Assembly (NCBI RefSeq): GCF_026167545.1
Contig: NZ_CP110678.1
Location: 803,501-867,500, forward strand
DNA length: 64,000 nucleotides
Direction of reading: 5' to 3'
From: Sphingomonas sp. S1-29
Lineage (GTDB): Bacteria > Pseudomonadota > Alphaproteobacteria > Sphingomonadales > Sphingomonadaceae
In this document: positions 58,290 through 64,000 of the stretch, in pieces
How the letters are laid out: each line of letters starts with the position of its first letter
Numbering within the stretch: position 1 is the first letter of the stretch
Notes under the pieces: generated by a model
The model's database searches: none
The model's input: the letters and a program-made list of their open reading frames with translations, nothing else
Told to the model about the DNA's origin: nothing
Program-made: the position numbers and the translations under genes

Positions 58290-59432
58290 ATGCGAGTCGG
58301 TGTCCCCAAGGAAATCAAGAACCACGAATATCGAGTCGGGCTGACCCCGCCCTCGGTCGCCGAGCTGGTGGCAGCGGGCCACGAAGTGATCGTCGAGACC
58401 CAGGCGGGCAGCGGAATCGACTTCGACGACGCCGATTATGTGGGCGCGGGCGCCCGCATCGTCGGCACCGCTGCCGAAGTGTTCGCGAGCAGCGACATGA
58501 TCGTGAAGGTGAAGGAGCCCCAGCCTTCGGAAATCGCGATGCTTGAGCCGCGGCATCTGCTGTTCACCTATCTCCACCTTGCCGCCGACAAGGCGCAGGC
58601 CGAGGGGCTGATGGCGTCGGGTGCGACCTGCATCGCCTATGAGACGGTCACGAGCGAATCGCGCTCGCTGCCGCTGCTCAAGCCGATGAGCGAAGTCGCC
58701 GGGCGGATGTCGGTGCAGGTCGGCGCGCATTATCTCGAAAAGGAACAGGGCGGACGCGGCGTATTGCTGGGCGGCGTGCCCGGCGTCGCGCCGGCGCGGG
58801 TCGCGATCCTGGGCGGCGGCGTGTCGGGCGTCAACGCGGCGCAGATGGCGGTCGGCATGCGCGCCGACGTCACGATCTACGACATCAACAATGACCGCCT
58901 GGCCGAGCTCGACATGTTCTTCTCGAGCCAGATCAAGACCGCCTATGCCAGCAAGGCGGCGATCGCCGCGGCGGTGAAGAACGCGCATCTGGTGATCGGC
59001 GCGGTGCTGGTGCCCGGCGCCGCCGCGCCCAAGCTGGTGACGCGCGAGATGCTCAAGACGATGAAGCGCGGCTCGGTGCTGGTCGACATCGCGATCGACC
59101 AGGGGGGCTGCTTCGAAACCTCGCACGCCACCACGCACGACGACCCGGTGTACGAGGTCGACGGCGTCATCCATTATTGCGTCGCCAACATGCCCGGCGC
59201 GGTCGCCCGCACCTCGGCCTTCGCGCTCAACAACGCCACCCTGCCCTATGTGCTGCGCCTCGCGCGGATGGGCGCCGAGGGCGCGATGGCTGCCGACCGG
59301 CATCTGGCGAACGGGCTGAACGTGTCGCAGGGCAAGATCCGCCATCGCGCGGTAGCCGAAGCGCTCGACCTATCCTTCCACGAATGGACGGGAACGAATG
59401 TGGAACAAGCTCGTTTGGCGCATGATGCCTAA
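58290..59432 (+). CDS. ald: Alanine dehydrogenase
   Basis: A 380-aa NAD-dependent enzyme interconverting alanine with pyruvate and ammonia. The opening MRVGVPKEIKNHEYRVGLTP and the Rossmann loop VAILGGGVSGVNAAQMAVGM are diagnostic. LVDIAIDQGGCFETS and YCVANMPGAVARTSAFALNN are also family blocks. The ATG at 58290 has the SD AGAGAGGA. The last 40 bp contain the promoter of the downstream DUF3072 gene. Confidence 0.95.
   Translation: MRVGVPKEIKNHEYRVGLTPPSVAELVAAGHEVIVETQAGSGIDFDDADYVGAGARIVGTAAEVFASSDMIVKVKEPQPSEIAMLEPRHLLFTYLHLAADKAQAEGLMASGATCIAYETVTSESRSLPLLKPMSEVAGRMSVQVGAHYLEKEQGGRGVLLGGVPGVAPARVAILGGGVSGVNAAQMAVGMRADVTIYDINNDRLAELDMFFSSQIKTAYASKAAIAAAVKNAHLVIGAVLVPGAAAPKLVTREMLKTMKRGSVLVDIAIDQGGCFETSHATTHDDPVYEVDGVIHYCVANMPGAVARTSAFALNNATLPYVLRLARMGAEGAMAADRHLANGLNVSQGKIRHRAVAEALDLSFHEWTGTNVEQARLAHDA
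59391..59416 (+). promoter_or_regulatory. EcfG-type promoter for the DUF3072 gene
   Basis: GGAAC (59391-59395), 16 nt, CGTTT (59412-59416) is an exact match to the general-stress sigma consensus. It lies in the end of ald and 34-59 bp ahead of the DUF3072 start at 59450, so the small gene can be transcribed on its own. Confidence 0.6.
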
Positions 59433-59449
59433 GTAACGAGGAACCCACG

Positions 59450-59668
59450 ATGTCCGATACTGCCAACCCCAAGAGCGAGCCCTTTTCGAACGCCGAGAAG
59501 GACCCCGATGACTGGACCACCGGGGACGAGAAAATGACGGGTGCGCAGGCATCGTATCTCAAGACGCTGAGCGAGGAAGCCGGCGAGACGTTTGACGAGA
59601 CGCTGACCAAGGCCGATGCGTCGAAGCGGATCGACGAACTGCAGGGGCAGACGGGGCGCGGGGTTTAA
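59450..59668 (+). CDS. DUF3072 small protein
   Basis: A 72-aa acidic, hydrophilic protein: DDWTTGDEKMTGAQASYLKT, then LSEEAGETFDETLTKADASKRIDEL, the typical DUF3072 core. Function unknown; the domain resembles a small helical nucleic-acid-like motif. The SD GAGGAA sits 7 nt before the ATG. A perfect EcfG-type promoter upstream suggests induction in the general stress response. Confidence 0.85.
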   Translation: MSDTANPKSEPFSNAEKDPDDWTTGDEKMTGAQASYLKTLSEEAGETFDETLTKADASKRIDELQGQTGRGV

Positions 59669-59676
59669 CCGCTTTC

Positions 59677-59812
59677 CCGCCCCTCCGTGGTCAAGGGAGG
59701 GGCGGGGGTGGGTCGAGTGCTCGTGATACGGCGGCGCAGCGCGCGATTGAACCGTATTGCCTGGACGATACCCACCCCAACCCCTCCCTTCCAGGGAGAG
59801 GCTTGCTACATC
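59677..59812. repeat. Palindromic repeat of the 126-bp family, copy 3 (diverged)
   Basis: CGCCCCTCC...GGGAGGGGCGGGGGTGGGTCGAGTGCTCG on the plus strand matches copy 1 through the arm into the centre; the right arm TACCCACCCCAACCCCTCCC closes it. It is somewhat more diverged at the ends than the other two. It starts 9 bp past the DUF3072 stop and overlaps the last 7 bp of the convergent TPR gene. Confidence 0.8.
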
Positions 59813-60468
59813 ACCGGCGCGCCGCCCATCTCGGCCTGCATCTTCACGCGCATCGCGAGAGACCGATCGAGCATCGCGATCCGTTCGGCGATGGCCGGCC
59901 GGTACGCGGAATTCGCCCGCGACACCGCCAGCGCACGCACCCAATAGGCGCGCGCCGAATCGAACTCGCCCGCGCGCATCAGCGCTGTGCCCTGGAAGAA
60001 CCACGGCGCGGGATGCTGCGGATTGAGCGACCGCGCCTTCCGGAACGCCAGTTGCGCGGCAGGCGACATCGCCCCTCCGTCTTGCTGGTTCAGCGTCACG
60101 CCGAGCCAGGTCCAGAGCGGCAGGCTGTTGGGCGCCGATCGCACGCCGCCGAGCATCGCCAGCGCCGCGCCGCGATCATTGCCCATCCGGGTGAGCGCGT
60201 CGGTCAGTGTGAAATAGGTATCGGCATATTGGAACCGGCCGAACATCTGTTGGCGGATTTCGATCAGCGACGGATCGATCGGCGCGCCGCGCGCCGCCTG
60301 GGCGTCGGGCAAGCTCCCCGCGAGCGTCGGCCGGCCCTGCAGCGCATAGCCCGCCGCCCCCAGCATCATCACCGCGCCCGCCAGCAACAGCAATCGCGGC
60401 GCGATCCGTAGCGACCATAGCAACGCGACGATCGCGGCAAGCAGGAAGGCCAGGGTTACGAAACCCAT
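59806..60468 (-). CDS. Membrane TPR protein (CcmI/CycH-like)
   Basis: A 220-aa protein with two N-terminal hydrophobic segments (about 3-20 and 25-45) followed by TPR-like helices (DTYFTLTDALTRMGNDRGAALAMLGG, LPLWTWLGVTLNQQ, PQHPAPWFFQGTALMRAGEFDSARAYWVRAL). The architecture resembles the TPR part of the cytochrome c maturation protein CcmI/CycH, but no other ccm gene is visible here. The ATG at 60466-60468 follows the dehydrogenase stop by 66 bp. Confidence 0.8.
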   Translation of the reverse strand: MGFVTLAFLLAAIVALLWSLRIAPRLLLLAGAVMMLGAAGYALQGRPTLAGSLPDAQAARGAPIDPSLIEIRQQMFGRFQYADTYFTLTDALTRMGNDRGAALAMLGGVRSAPNSLPLWTWLGVTLNQQDGGAMSPAAQLAFRKARSLNPQHPAPWFFQGTALMRAGEFDSARAYWVRALAVSRANSAYRPAIAERIAMLDRSLAMRVKMQAEMGGAPVM

Positions 60469-60534
60469 GCGGGCGTCCGTCGCAGCGATCGGCGCCGCAG
60501 CACCGTCAGCAGCCGCCGCTCGACCGCGGCAGGA

Positions 60535-61587
60535 TCATCCGCGGCCGATGAGCCGGCGCGCCTGCGCATCGGCGACGTCCGACGCGGGCAGCCCGGTGCG
60601 CTCGCTTTCGTCCCACACATCGACCAACCGGCCCGGAATGAGCGTGATCCGCCGCTCGACCTCGGCGCGGTCGCCATGACCGAGATATTCGAGGCCGACG
60701 CTGATGATGCCGCCGGCGTTGATGACGTAATCGGGCGCGTACAGGATCCCGCGCGCATGCAGCGTCGCGCCGTCGTCGCGGTGGGCGAGCTGGTTGTTCG
60801 CGCCGCCCGCGACCGCCTTGCAGCGAAGCGCGGCGATCGATTCGGGGGTCAGCACCGCGCCAAGCGCATTGGGGCTGACGATATCGGCTTCGATGCCGAG
60901 CACCTGGTCAGGATCGGCAACCGCAGCGCCGAGCGCCTCGGCAAGTGCCTGCGCACGGTCACGATTGACGTCGGCCAGCGTCAGCCGCGCGCCGTCGGCG
61001 GCCAGCAGCCGGGCGAGCCCGCCACCGACGCTGCCGACGCCCTGGATCGCGACATGGACGCCGCGCATGTCATCGGTGCCCAGCGCGCGCTTCGCCGCCG
61101 CCTTGACGCCAAGATACACGCCGGTGCTGGTGAAGGGTCCCGGATCGCCCCCTGCCCCGCCGCTGGCGGTGGCCGGCAGGCCCGAGACGAACTTCGTCTC
61201 GCCCGACACGGTAACCATATCGGCTTCGGAAATGCCGACATCCTCGGCGGTGATGTAGCGCCCGCCGAGCGATTCGACCGCGCGACCGAAAGCCTTGAGC
61301 ATTTCAGGGGTCTTGGTGCGATTGGCATCGGCGAGGATCACGCCCTTGCCGCCGCCCATCGGCAGCCCGGCCATCGCGTTCTTGAAGCTCATCCCGCGCG
61401 ACAATCGCAGCGCATCGGTAATCGCATCGGCCGACTGGGCATAATGCCAGAAGCGGGTGCCGCCAGCGGCTGGCCCGAGCGCGGTCGAGTGCAAAGCGAT
61501 CACCGCCTGCAGGCCGGTGGCGCGGTCGGTGAAGAGGTGCACGCCCTCATGATCGTCGAAATCGGGGAAGCCCCAGTCGGTGAGCAC
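60535..61587 (-). CDS. Glu/Leu/Phe/Val dehydrogenase (leucine-dehydrogenase-like)
   Basis: A 350-aa NAD-dependent amino acid dehydrogenase. The catalytic lysines lie in ALHSTALGPAAGGTRFW and LPMGGGKGVILAD; the Rossmann motif is VAIQGVGSVGGGLARLLA. It removes the amino group of branched-chain amino acids to give the 2-oxo acid. GTG at 61585-61587 is chosen as start: the frame remains open upstream but runs into tRNA-His. Confidence 0.92.
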   Translation of the reverse strand: MLTDWGFPDFDDHEGVHLFTDRATGLQAVIALHSTALGPAAGGTRFWHYAQSADAITDALRLSRGMSFKNAMAGLPMGGGKGVILADANRTKTPEMLKAFGRAVESLGGRYITAEDVGISEADMVTVSGETKFVSGLPATASGGAGGDPGPFTSTGVYLGVKAAAKRALGTDDMRGVHVAIQGVGSVGGGLARLLAADGARLTLADVNRDRAQALAEALGAAVADPDQVLGIEADIVSPNALGAVLTPESIAALRCKAVAGGANNQLAHRDDGATLHARGILYAPDYVINAGGIISVGLEYLGHGDRAEVERRITLIPGRLVDVWDESERTGLPASDVADAQARRLIGRG

Positions 61588-61619
61588 GAACGATGGTTCC
61601 GGTGTTGGGGAAGGAATGG

Positions 61620-61694
61620 GGCGACCGACGGGACTTGAACCCGCAACTTCCGGCATCACAAGCCGGTGCTCTAACCAATTGAACTACGACCGCC
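61620..61694 (-). tRNA. tRNA-His (GTG anticodon)
   Basis: The acceptor GCGGTCG (61693-61687) pairs with CGGTCGC, and an extra 5' G (61694) faces C73, the hallmark of tRNA-His. The anticodon loop TTGTGAT gives GTG. The T-arm is GCGGG-TTCAAGT-CCCGT. CCA is encoded (61619-61617). Confidence 0.95.
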
Positions 61695-61769
61695 GCAGAG
61701 TGAGCGCACTTAACGAGGGGTTTCGCCAAACGCAAGATTGCTGCGCGGGTTTCTTCGCATTGGCTTGCG

Positions 61770-62996
61770 TCAGGCGGTGACCGCCGCGCCGCCCCGCGAG
61801 ATTCGTAGCGCTTCCTCGGGCGTGGTCCGCCCCTCGCGCACCAGCGCGCGCGCGGCCGAGCCGAGATTGGGGGCGGCGACGAAGGCGTGACGCGAAAGGA
61901 TCGCGGAATCGCCGCCATCGTTGAGCAGCCGGCTGATCGCCGAATCGCACGCGATCGCTTCGAACACCGCGACCTGCCCCGCAAAGCCGCTGCCCTTGCA
62001 TACGTCGCAGCCGTCGCTAGTGTAGATCACCGAGCCCGGATCGAACCCCAGCAGCGCCGACGCCGCCGCCGATGCCTGGACCGGGCGCCGGCAATCGGCG
62101 CAGAGCTGGCGCACCAGGCGTTGGGCAACGACGACCCGCAGCGTCGACGCGAGCAGGAAGCGTTCGACGCGCAGCGCACGCAGCCGCGCGATCGCCCCCA
62201 CTGCGTCGTCGGCCTCGACCCCCAACAGCAACAGCCGGCGCGTCCGCGCCGCCTCGAACGCCATCTGCGCGGTCTCGCGATCGGGCAAGTCGTCGAGCAG
62301 CACGATGTCGGGATCCTGCCGCAGCACCAGCCGCAGCGCAGCGGCGGTGCCGCGCGGATCGGCTGCATCAACGGTTACCCGCCCGACGCCGGCGTCTGCG
62401 GCCTCGGCGACGCGCTGGACCGCGAACGATCGCCGCGTACCGACATTCACCCGCGCCAGGATCGCCCGCAACGTCGCGGCGCAGCCCGAACCCGAGGGTC
62501 CCGCCACTACGACGACACCGCCCGCAGCATCGAGCAAGGCGCTGTCGATCGTGCGGACCAGCGCAGGCGACATGCCGATCGCGGCCAGCGGGTCTTCGGC
62601 GATCGGCGTCCCCATATGCTGCAGCACGACGCGCGCGCCATCGGCGGTGTCGAGCCGATGGGCGAGCCAGTCGCGGCCGGCGGCGGTCAACCGTCCCTCA
62701 CCCTGCCCCGCGATCAGCCCAGCGCGGTCGAACAGGCAGGCGCGCAAGGCCGTGGCGTCGGAGCCACGCAGCGCCAGGACTTCGTGCAACGCACCGTGCA
62801 CGCGGATCCGGATCGCCAGCGCCTCGCCGCTGAGATCGACATGCACCGTGCCGCCACGGCGCGCGATGCATTCGGCCAGCATGCGGTCGAGCATTGCGTC
62901 CGCCTCGCCGCTACCGGTGGGCGCGGGAATTACCGTCCCGCGGGGAACGACCGGGGACGATTGCCGTTGCCGTACGAGCAAGTGATCGGTCGCCAT
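61770..62996 (-). CDS. GspE/PilB-type secretion ATPase homologue with degenerate active site
   Basis: A 408-aa protein with the layout of a type II secretion/type IV pilus ATPase: N2-like domain (about 35-125), RecA-like domain (about 140-300), and a zinc-binding pair of CxxC motifs (CADC and CDVCKGSG, about 296-333). The P-loop reads GPSGSGCAAT, with Cys for the essential Lys; Walker B and the His box are also unlike the family (LLDDLPD; LLLLGVEADD). It is shorter than GspE (about 500). ATP hydrolysis is therefore doubtful, and a regulatory or decayed role is possible. No other secretion gene is adjacent. Confidence 0.8.
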   Translation of the reverse strand: MATDHLLVRQRQSSPVVPRGTVIPAPTGSGEADAMLDRMLAECIARRGGTVHVDLSGEALAIRIRVHGALHEVLALRGSDATALRACLFDRAGLIAGQGEGRLTAAGRDWLAHRLDTADGARVVLQHMGTPIAEDPLAAIGMSPALVRTIDSALLDAAGGVVVVAGPSGSGCAATLRAILARVNVGTRRSFAVQRVAEAADAGVGRVTVDAADPRGTAAALRLVLRQDPDIVLLDDLPDRETAQMAFEAARTRRLLLLGVEADDAVGAIARLRALRVERFLLASTLRVVVAQRLVRQLCADCRRPVQASAAASALLGFDPGSVIYTSDGCDVCKGSGFAGQVAVFEAIACDSAISRLLNDGGDSAILSRHAFVAAPNLGSAARALVREGRTTPEEALRISRGGAAVTA

Positions 62997-63138
62997 ATGC
63001 CCCCCAAGCGCGACCGATCTGGCCGAGCGTTACGGTCCTGCGACCCTGATGTTACCGTTTCGTGTCAGCTACCAAGCGAAGTGGGTGCCGAACCTCCCAA
63101 CGCTTTTCGCGGCTGCGGCTTTTTGGCAGGATGACGCC

Positions 63139-63816
63139 ATGGCAACGCTCGCATCCGCCCCGTCGGTCAATCTCGGCTCGGGCTATCCGCCCGAACCAGT
63201 AATCGATCAAATCCTCGCGCAACCCGGTGTCCAGAAAGTCCCCAGCCCAAAGCTAACGCTGTTCCTCCGCAAGCGCTTTCTCACCCCCGAGGTCTGCGCC
63301 GCGTTGTGCGCGCAGATCGATGCGCAGCGCCGCCCCTCGACGGTGTCGGACTTCAACGGCGATTCGGCGTTCCGGACCAGCGAGACCTGTGATCTCGACA
63401 CCAGCGATCCACTGGTCGCGCAGCTCGAGCGGGCGATCACCGCGTTTTGCGGTCTCGATCGCGCGCATGGCGAGCCGATCCAGGGCCAGCGCTATGCGGT
63501 GGGGCAGGAGTTCAAGGCGCACACCGATTATTTCGAACCACAGGGCGCCGACTTCCAGAAACTCTGCTCGGTCGCGGGCAACCGTACCTGGACGGTGATG
63601 CTCTACCTGAACGAACCCGAGGCAGGCGGCGCGACGCGGTTCAAGGCGATCGACAAGATGGTCCATCCCGAAACCGGCAAACTGCTCGCGTGGAACAACC
63701 TGCGTCCTGACGGCACGCCCAATCCGGCGACGCTGCATCATGGGATGAAGGTGCGCGCGGGGACCAAGTACGTAATCACCAAATGGTATCGCGAGCGCCC
63801 CTGGGGCTGGGCGTAA
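63139..63816 (+). CDS. Fe(II)/2-oxoglutarate dioxygenase (prolyl-4-hydroxylase-like)
   Basis: A 225-aa cytoplasmic oxygenase. The iron ligands are His128 and Asp130 (HTDYF) and a distal His200 in TLHHGMKV; Lys210 in GTKYVITKWYRER binds 2-oxoglutarate. The double-stranded beta-helix core spans about 110-225. Its substrate, a protein or free amino acid, is unknown. The ATG is at 63139 with AGGAT upstream; the frame's upstream extension is not supported. Confidence 0.9.
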   Translation: MATLASAPSVNLGSGYPPEPVIDQILAQPGVQKVPSPKLTLFLRKRFLTPEVCAALCAQIDAQRRPSTVSDFNGDSAFRTSETCDLDTSDPLVAQLERAITAFCGLDRAHGEPIQGQRYAVGQEFKAHTDYFEPQGADFQKLCSVAGNRTWTVMLYLNEPEAGGATRFKAIDKMVHPETGKLLAWNNLRPDGTPNPATLHHGMKVRAGTKYVITKWYRERPWGWA

Positions 63817-63824
63817 AACGAAAT

Positions 63825-63854
63825 GGGCCGCCGGAGGATATGCCCCGGCGGCCC
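63825..63854. terminator. Hairpin between convergent genes
   Basis: GGGCCGCCGG (63825-63834) pairs perfectly with CCGGCGGCCC (63845-63854) around a 10-nt loop, between the oxygenase gene and the convergent TonB-dependent receptor gene. No long U-tract. Confidence 0.6.
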
Positions 63855-63877
63855 GCATCGGCGCGATAGCTCGACGG

Positions 63878-64000
63878 TTACAGCGTGGCGCTGATCCCGA
63901 CGGTGAAGATGCGGCCGAGATCATAGGTGTTGGTGTCAACGCGGACGTTCTCAGGGAAAATCTGATATTCCTGGTACCGCGTCTTGGTCAGGTTGCGGCC
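63878..64000 (-). CDS. TonB-dependent receptor, C-terminal fragment at window edge
   Basis: Only the last 40 codons are inside the window. The end pattern, alternating polar and hydrophobic residues with YDLGRIFTVGISATL before the stop (TAA, 63878-63880), is the final beta strands of an outer-membrane TonB-dependent transporter. The substrate cannot be read from this part. Confidence 0.75.
   Translation of the reverse strand, partial: GRNLTKTRYQEYQIFPENVRVDTNTYDLGRIFTVGISATL

Noticed and set aside
60456..60534. Short frame between the dehydrogenase and the TPR gene (ending RRTPAWVS)
   Set aside because: No start codon with SD inside the gap; the frame comes in from the overlapping dehydrogenase antisense phase and looks accidental.
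61588..61659. ATG-initiated longer start of the leucine-dehydrogenase-like gene
   Set aside because: Would run through the tRNA-His gene; the GTG at 61587 begins just before the conserved first domain.

Overview
The window looks like chromosome of a sphingomonad (Alphaproteobacteria, Sphingomonas or a close relative). Supporting signs are the high GC content, the GGAAC-N16/17-GTT (EcfG-type) promoters, a complete exosortase A (XrtA/PEP-CTERM) exopolysaccharide locus in the order usual for sphingomonads, a carboxynorspermidine-type polyamine pathway, and many short GC-rich palindromic repeats between genes. The genus is inferred from gene content only.

Layout. 1-1760: 3' part of ahpC (cut by the left edge), a SirB1-like transglutaminase-fold protein, and a 24-codon ORF with a 13-nt Shine-Dalgarno (SD) match and its own terminator. 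1780-6690: a general-stress block (GlsB-like membrane protein, glycine-rich stress protein, DUF892 ferritin-like protein, two small hydrophilic proteins, an alpha/beta hydrolase) with two divergent EcfG-type promoters at 5540-5626, plus a PAS-LuxR regulator. 6789-12276: a lipid kinase converging on a PAP2 phosphatase/M24 peptidase pair, then a 793-aa secreted protein of unknown family. 12304-20818: a signalling region in which two Crp-type regulators each stand divergent from a ~93-aa paralogous small protein followed by a signalling enzyme (GAF-GGDEF-EAL in one case, HWE kinase in the other), with a second GGDEF-EAL protein and a REC-GAF protein between them.

20849-26684: a glucuronoyl-esterase-like CE15 protein and Tat-type oxidoreductase, an MgtC/DUF4010 membrane protein, a small stress-like membrane protein, the SRP RNA gene, and a class A beta-lactamase that ends an overlapping operon with two cysteine desulfurases and a ferredoxin (25827-29338). 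One desulfurase carries an in-frame 126-bp palindromic repeat. 29452-36630: small hydrolases, threonine dehydratase, and a polyamine set (ornithine decarboxylase behind a structured SD-masking leader, carboxynorspermidine synthase and decarboxylase).

36782-53973: the XrtA locus. A long minus-strand run covers asparagine-synthase-like amidotransferase, exosortase A-EpsI, glycosyltransferase, FemAB, polysaccharide deacetylase, ATPase, outer-membrane beta-barrel, BY-kinase, Wzz, Wza, PLP decarboxylase and acyl-CoA ligase. Divergent from it are an acyl carrier protein and two hydrolases. No PEP-CTERM substrate is encoded here. 54106-64000: trxB, tRNA-Met, RNA 2',3'-cyclic phosphodiesterase, kup, alanine dehydrogenase, DUF3072, a TPR protein, a Leu/Glu-type dehydrogenase, tRNA-His, a GspE-like ATPase lacking its Walker A lysine, a prolyl-4-hydroxylase-like oxygenase, and the 3' end of a TonB-dependent receptor.

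At least six kinds of palindromic repeat are interspersed; one family is present three times. All family names were assigned by reading motifs, without database searches.
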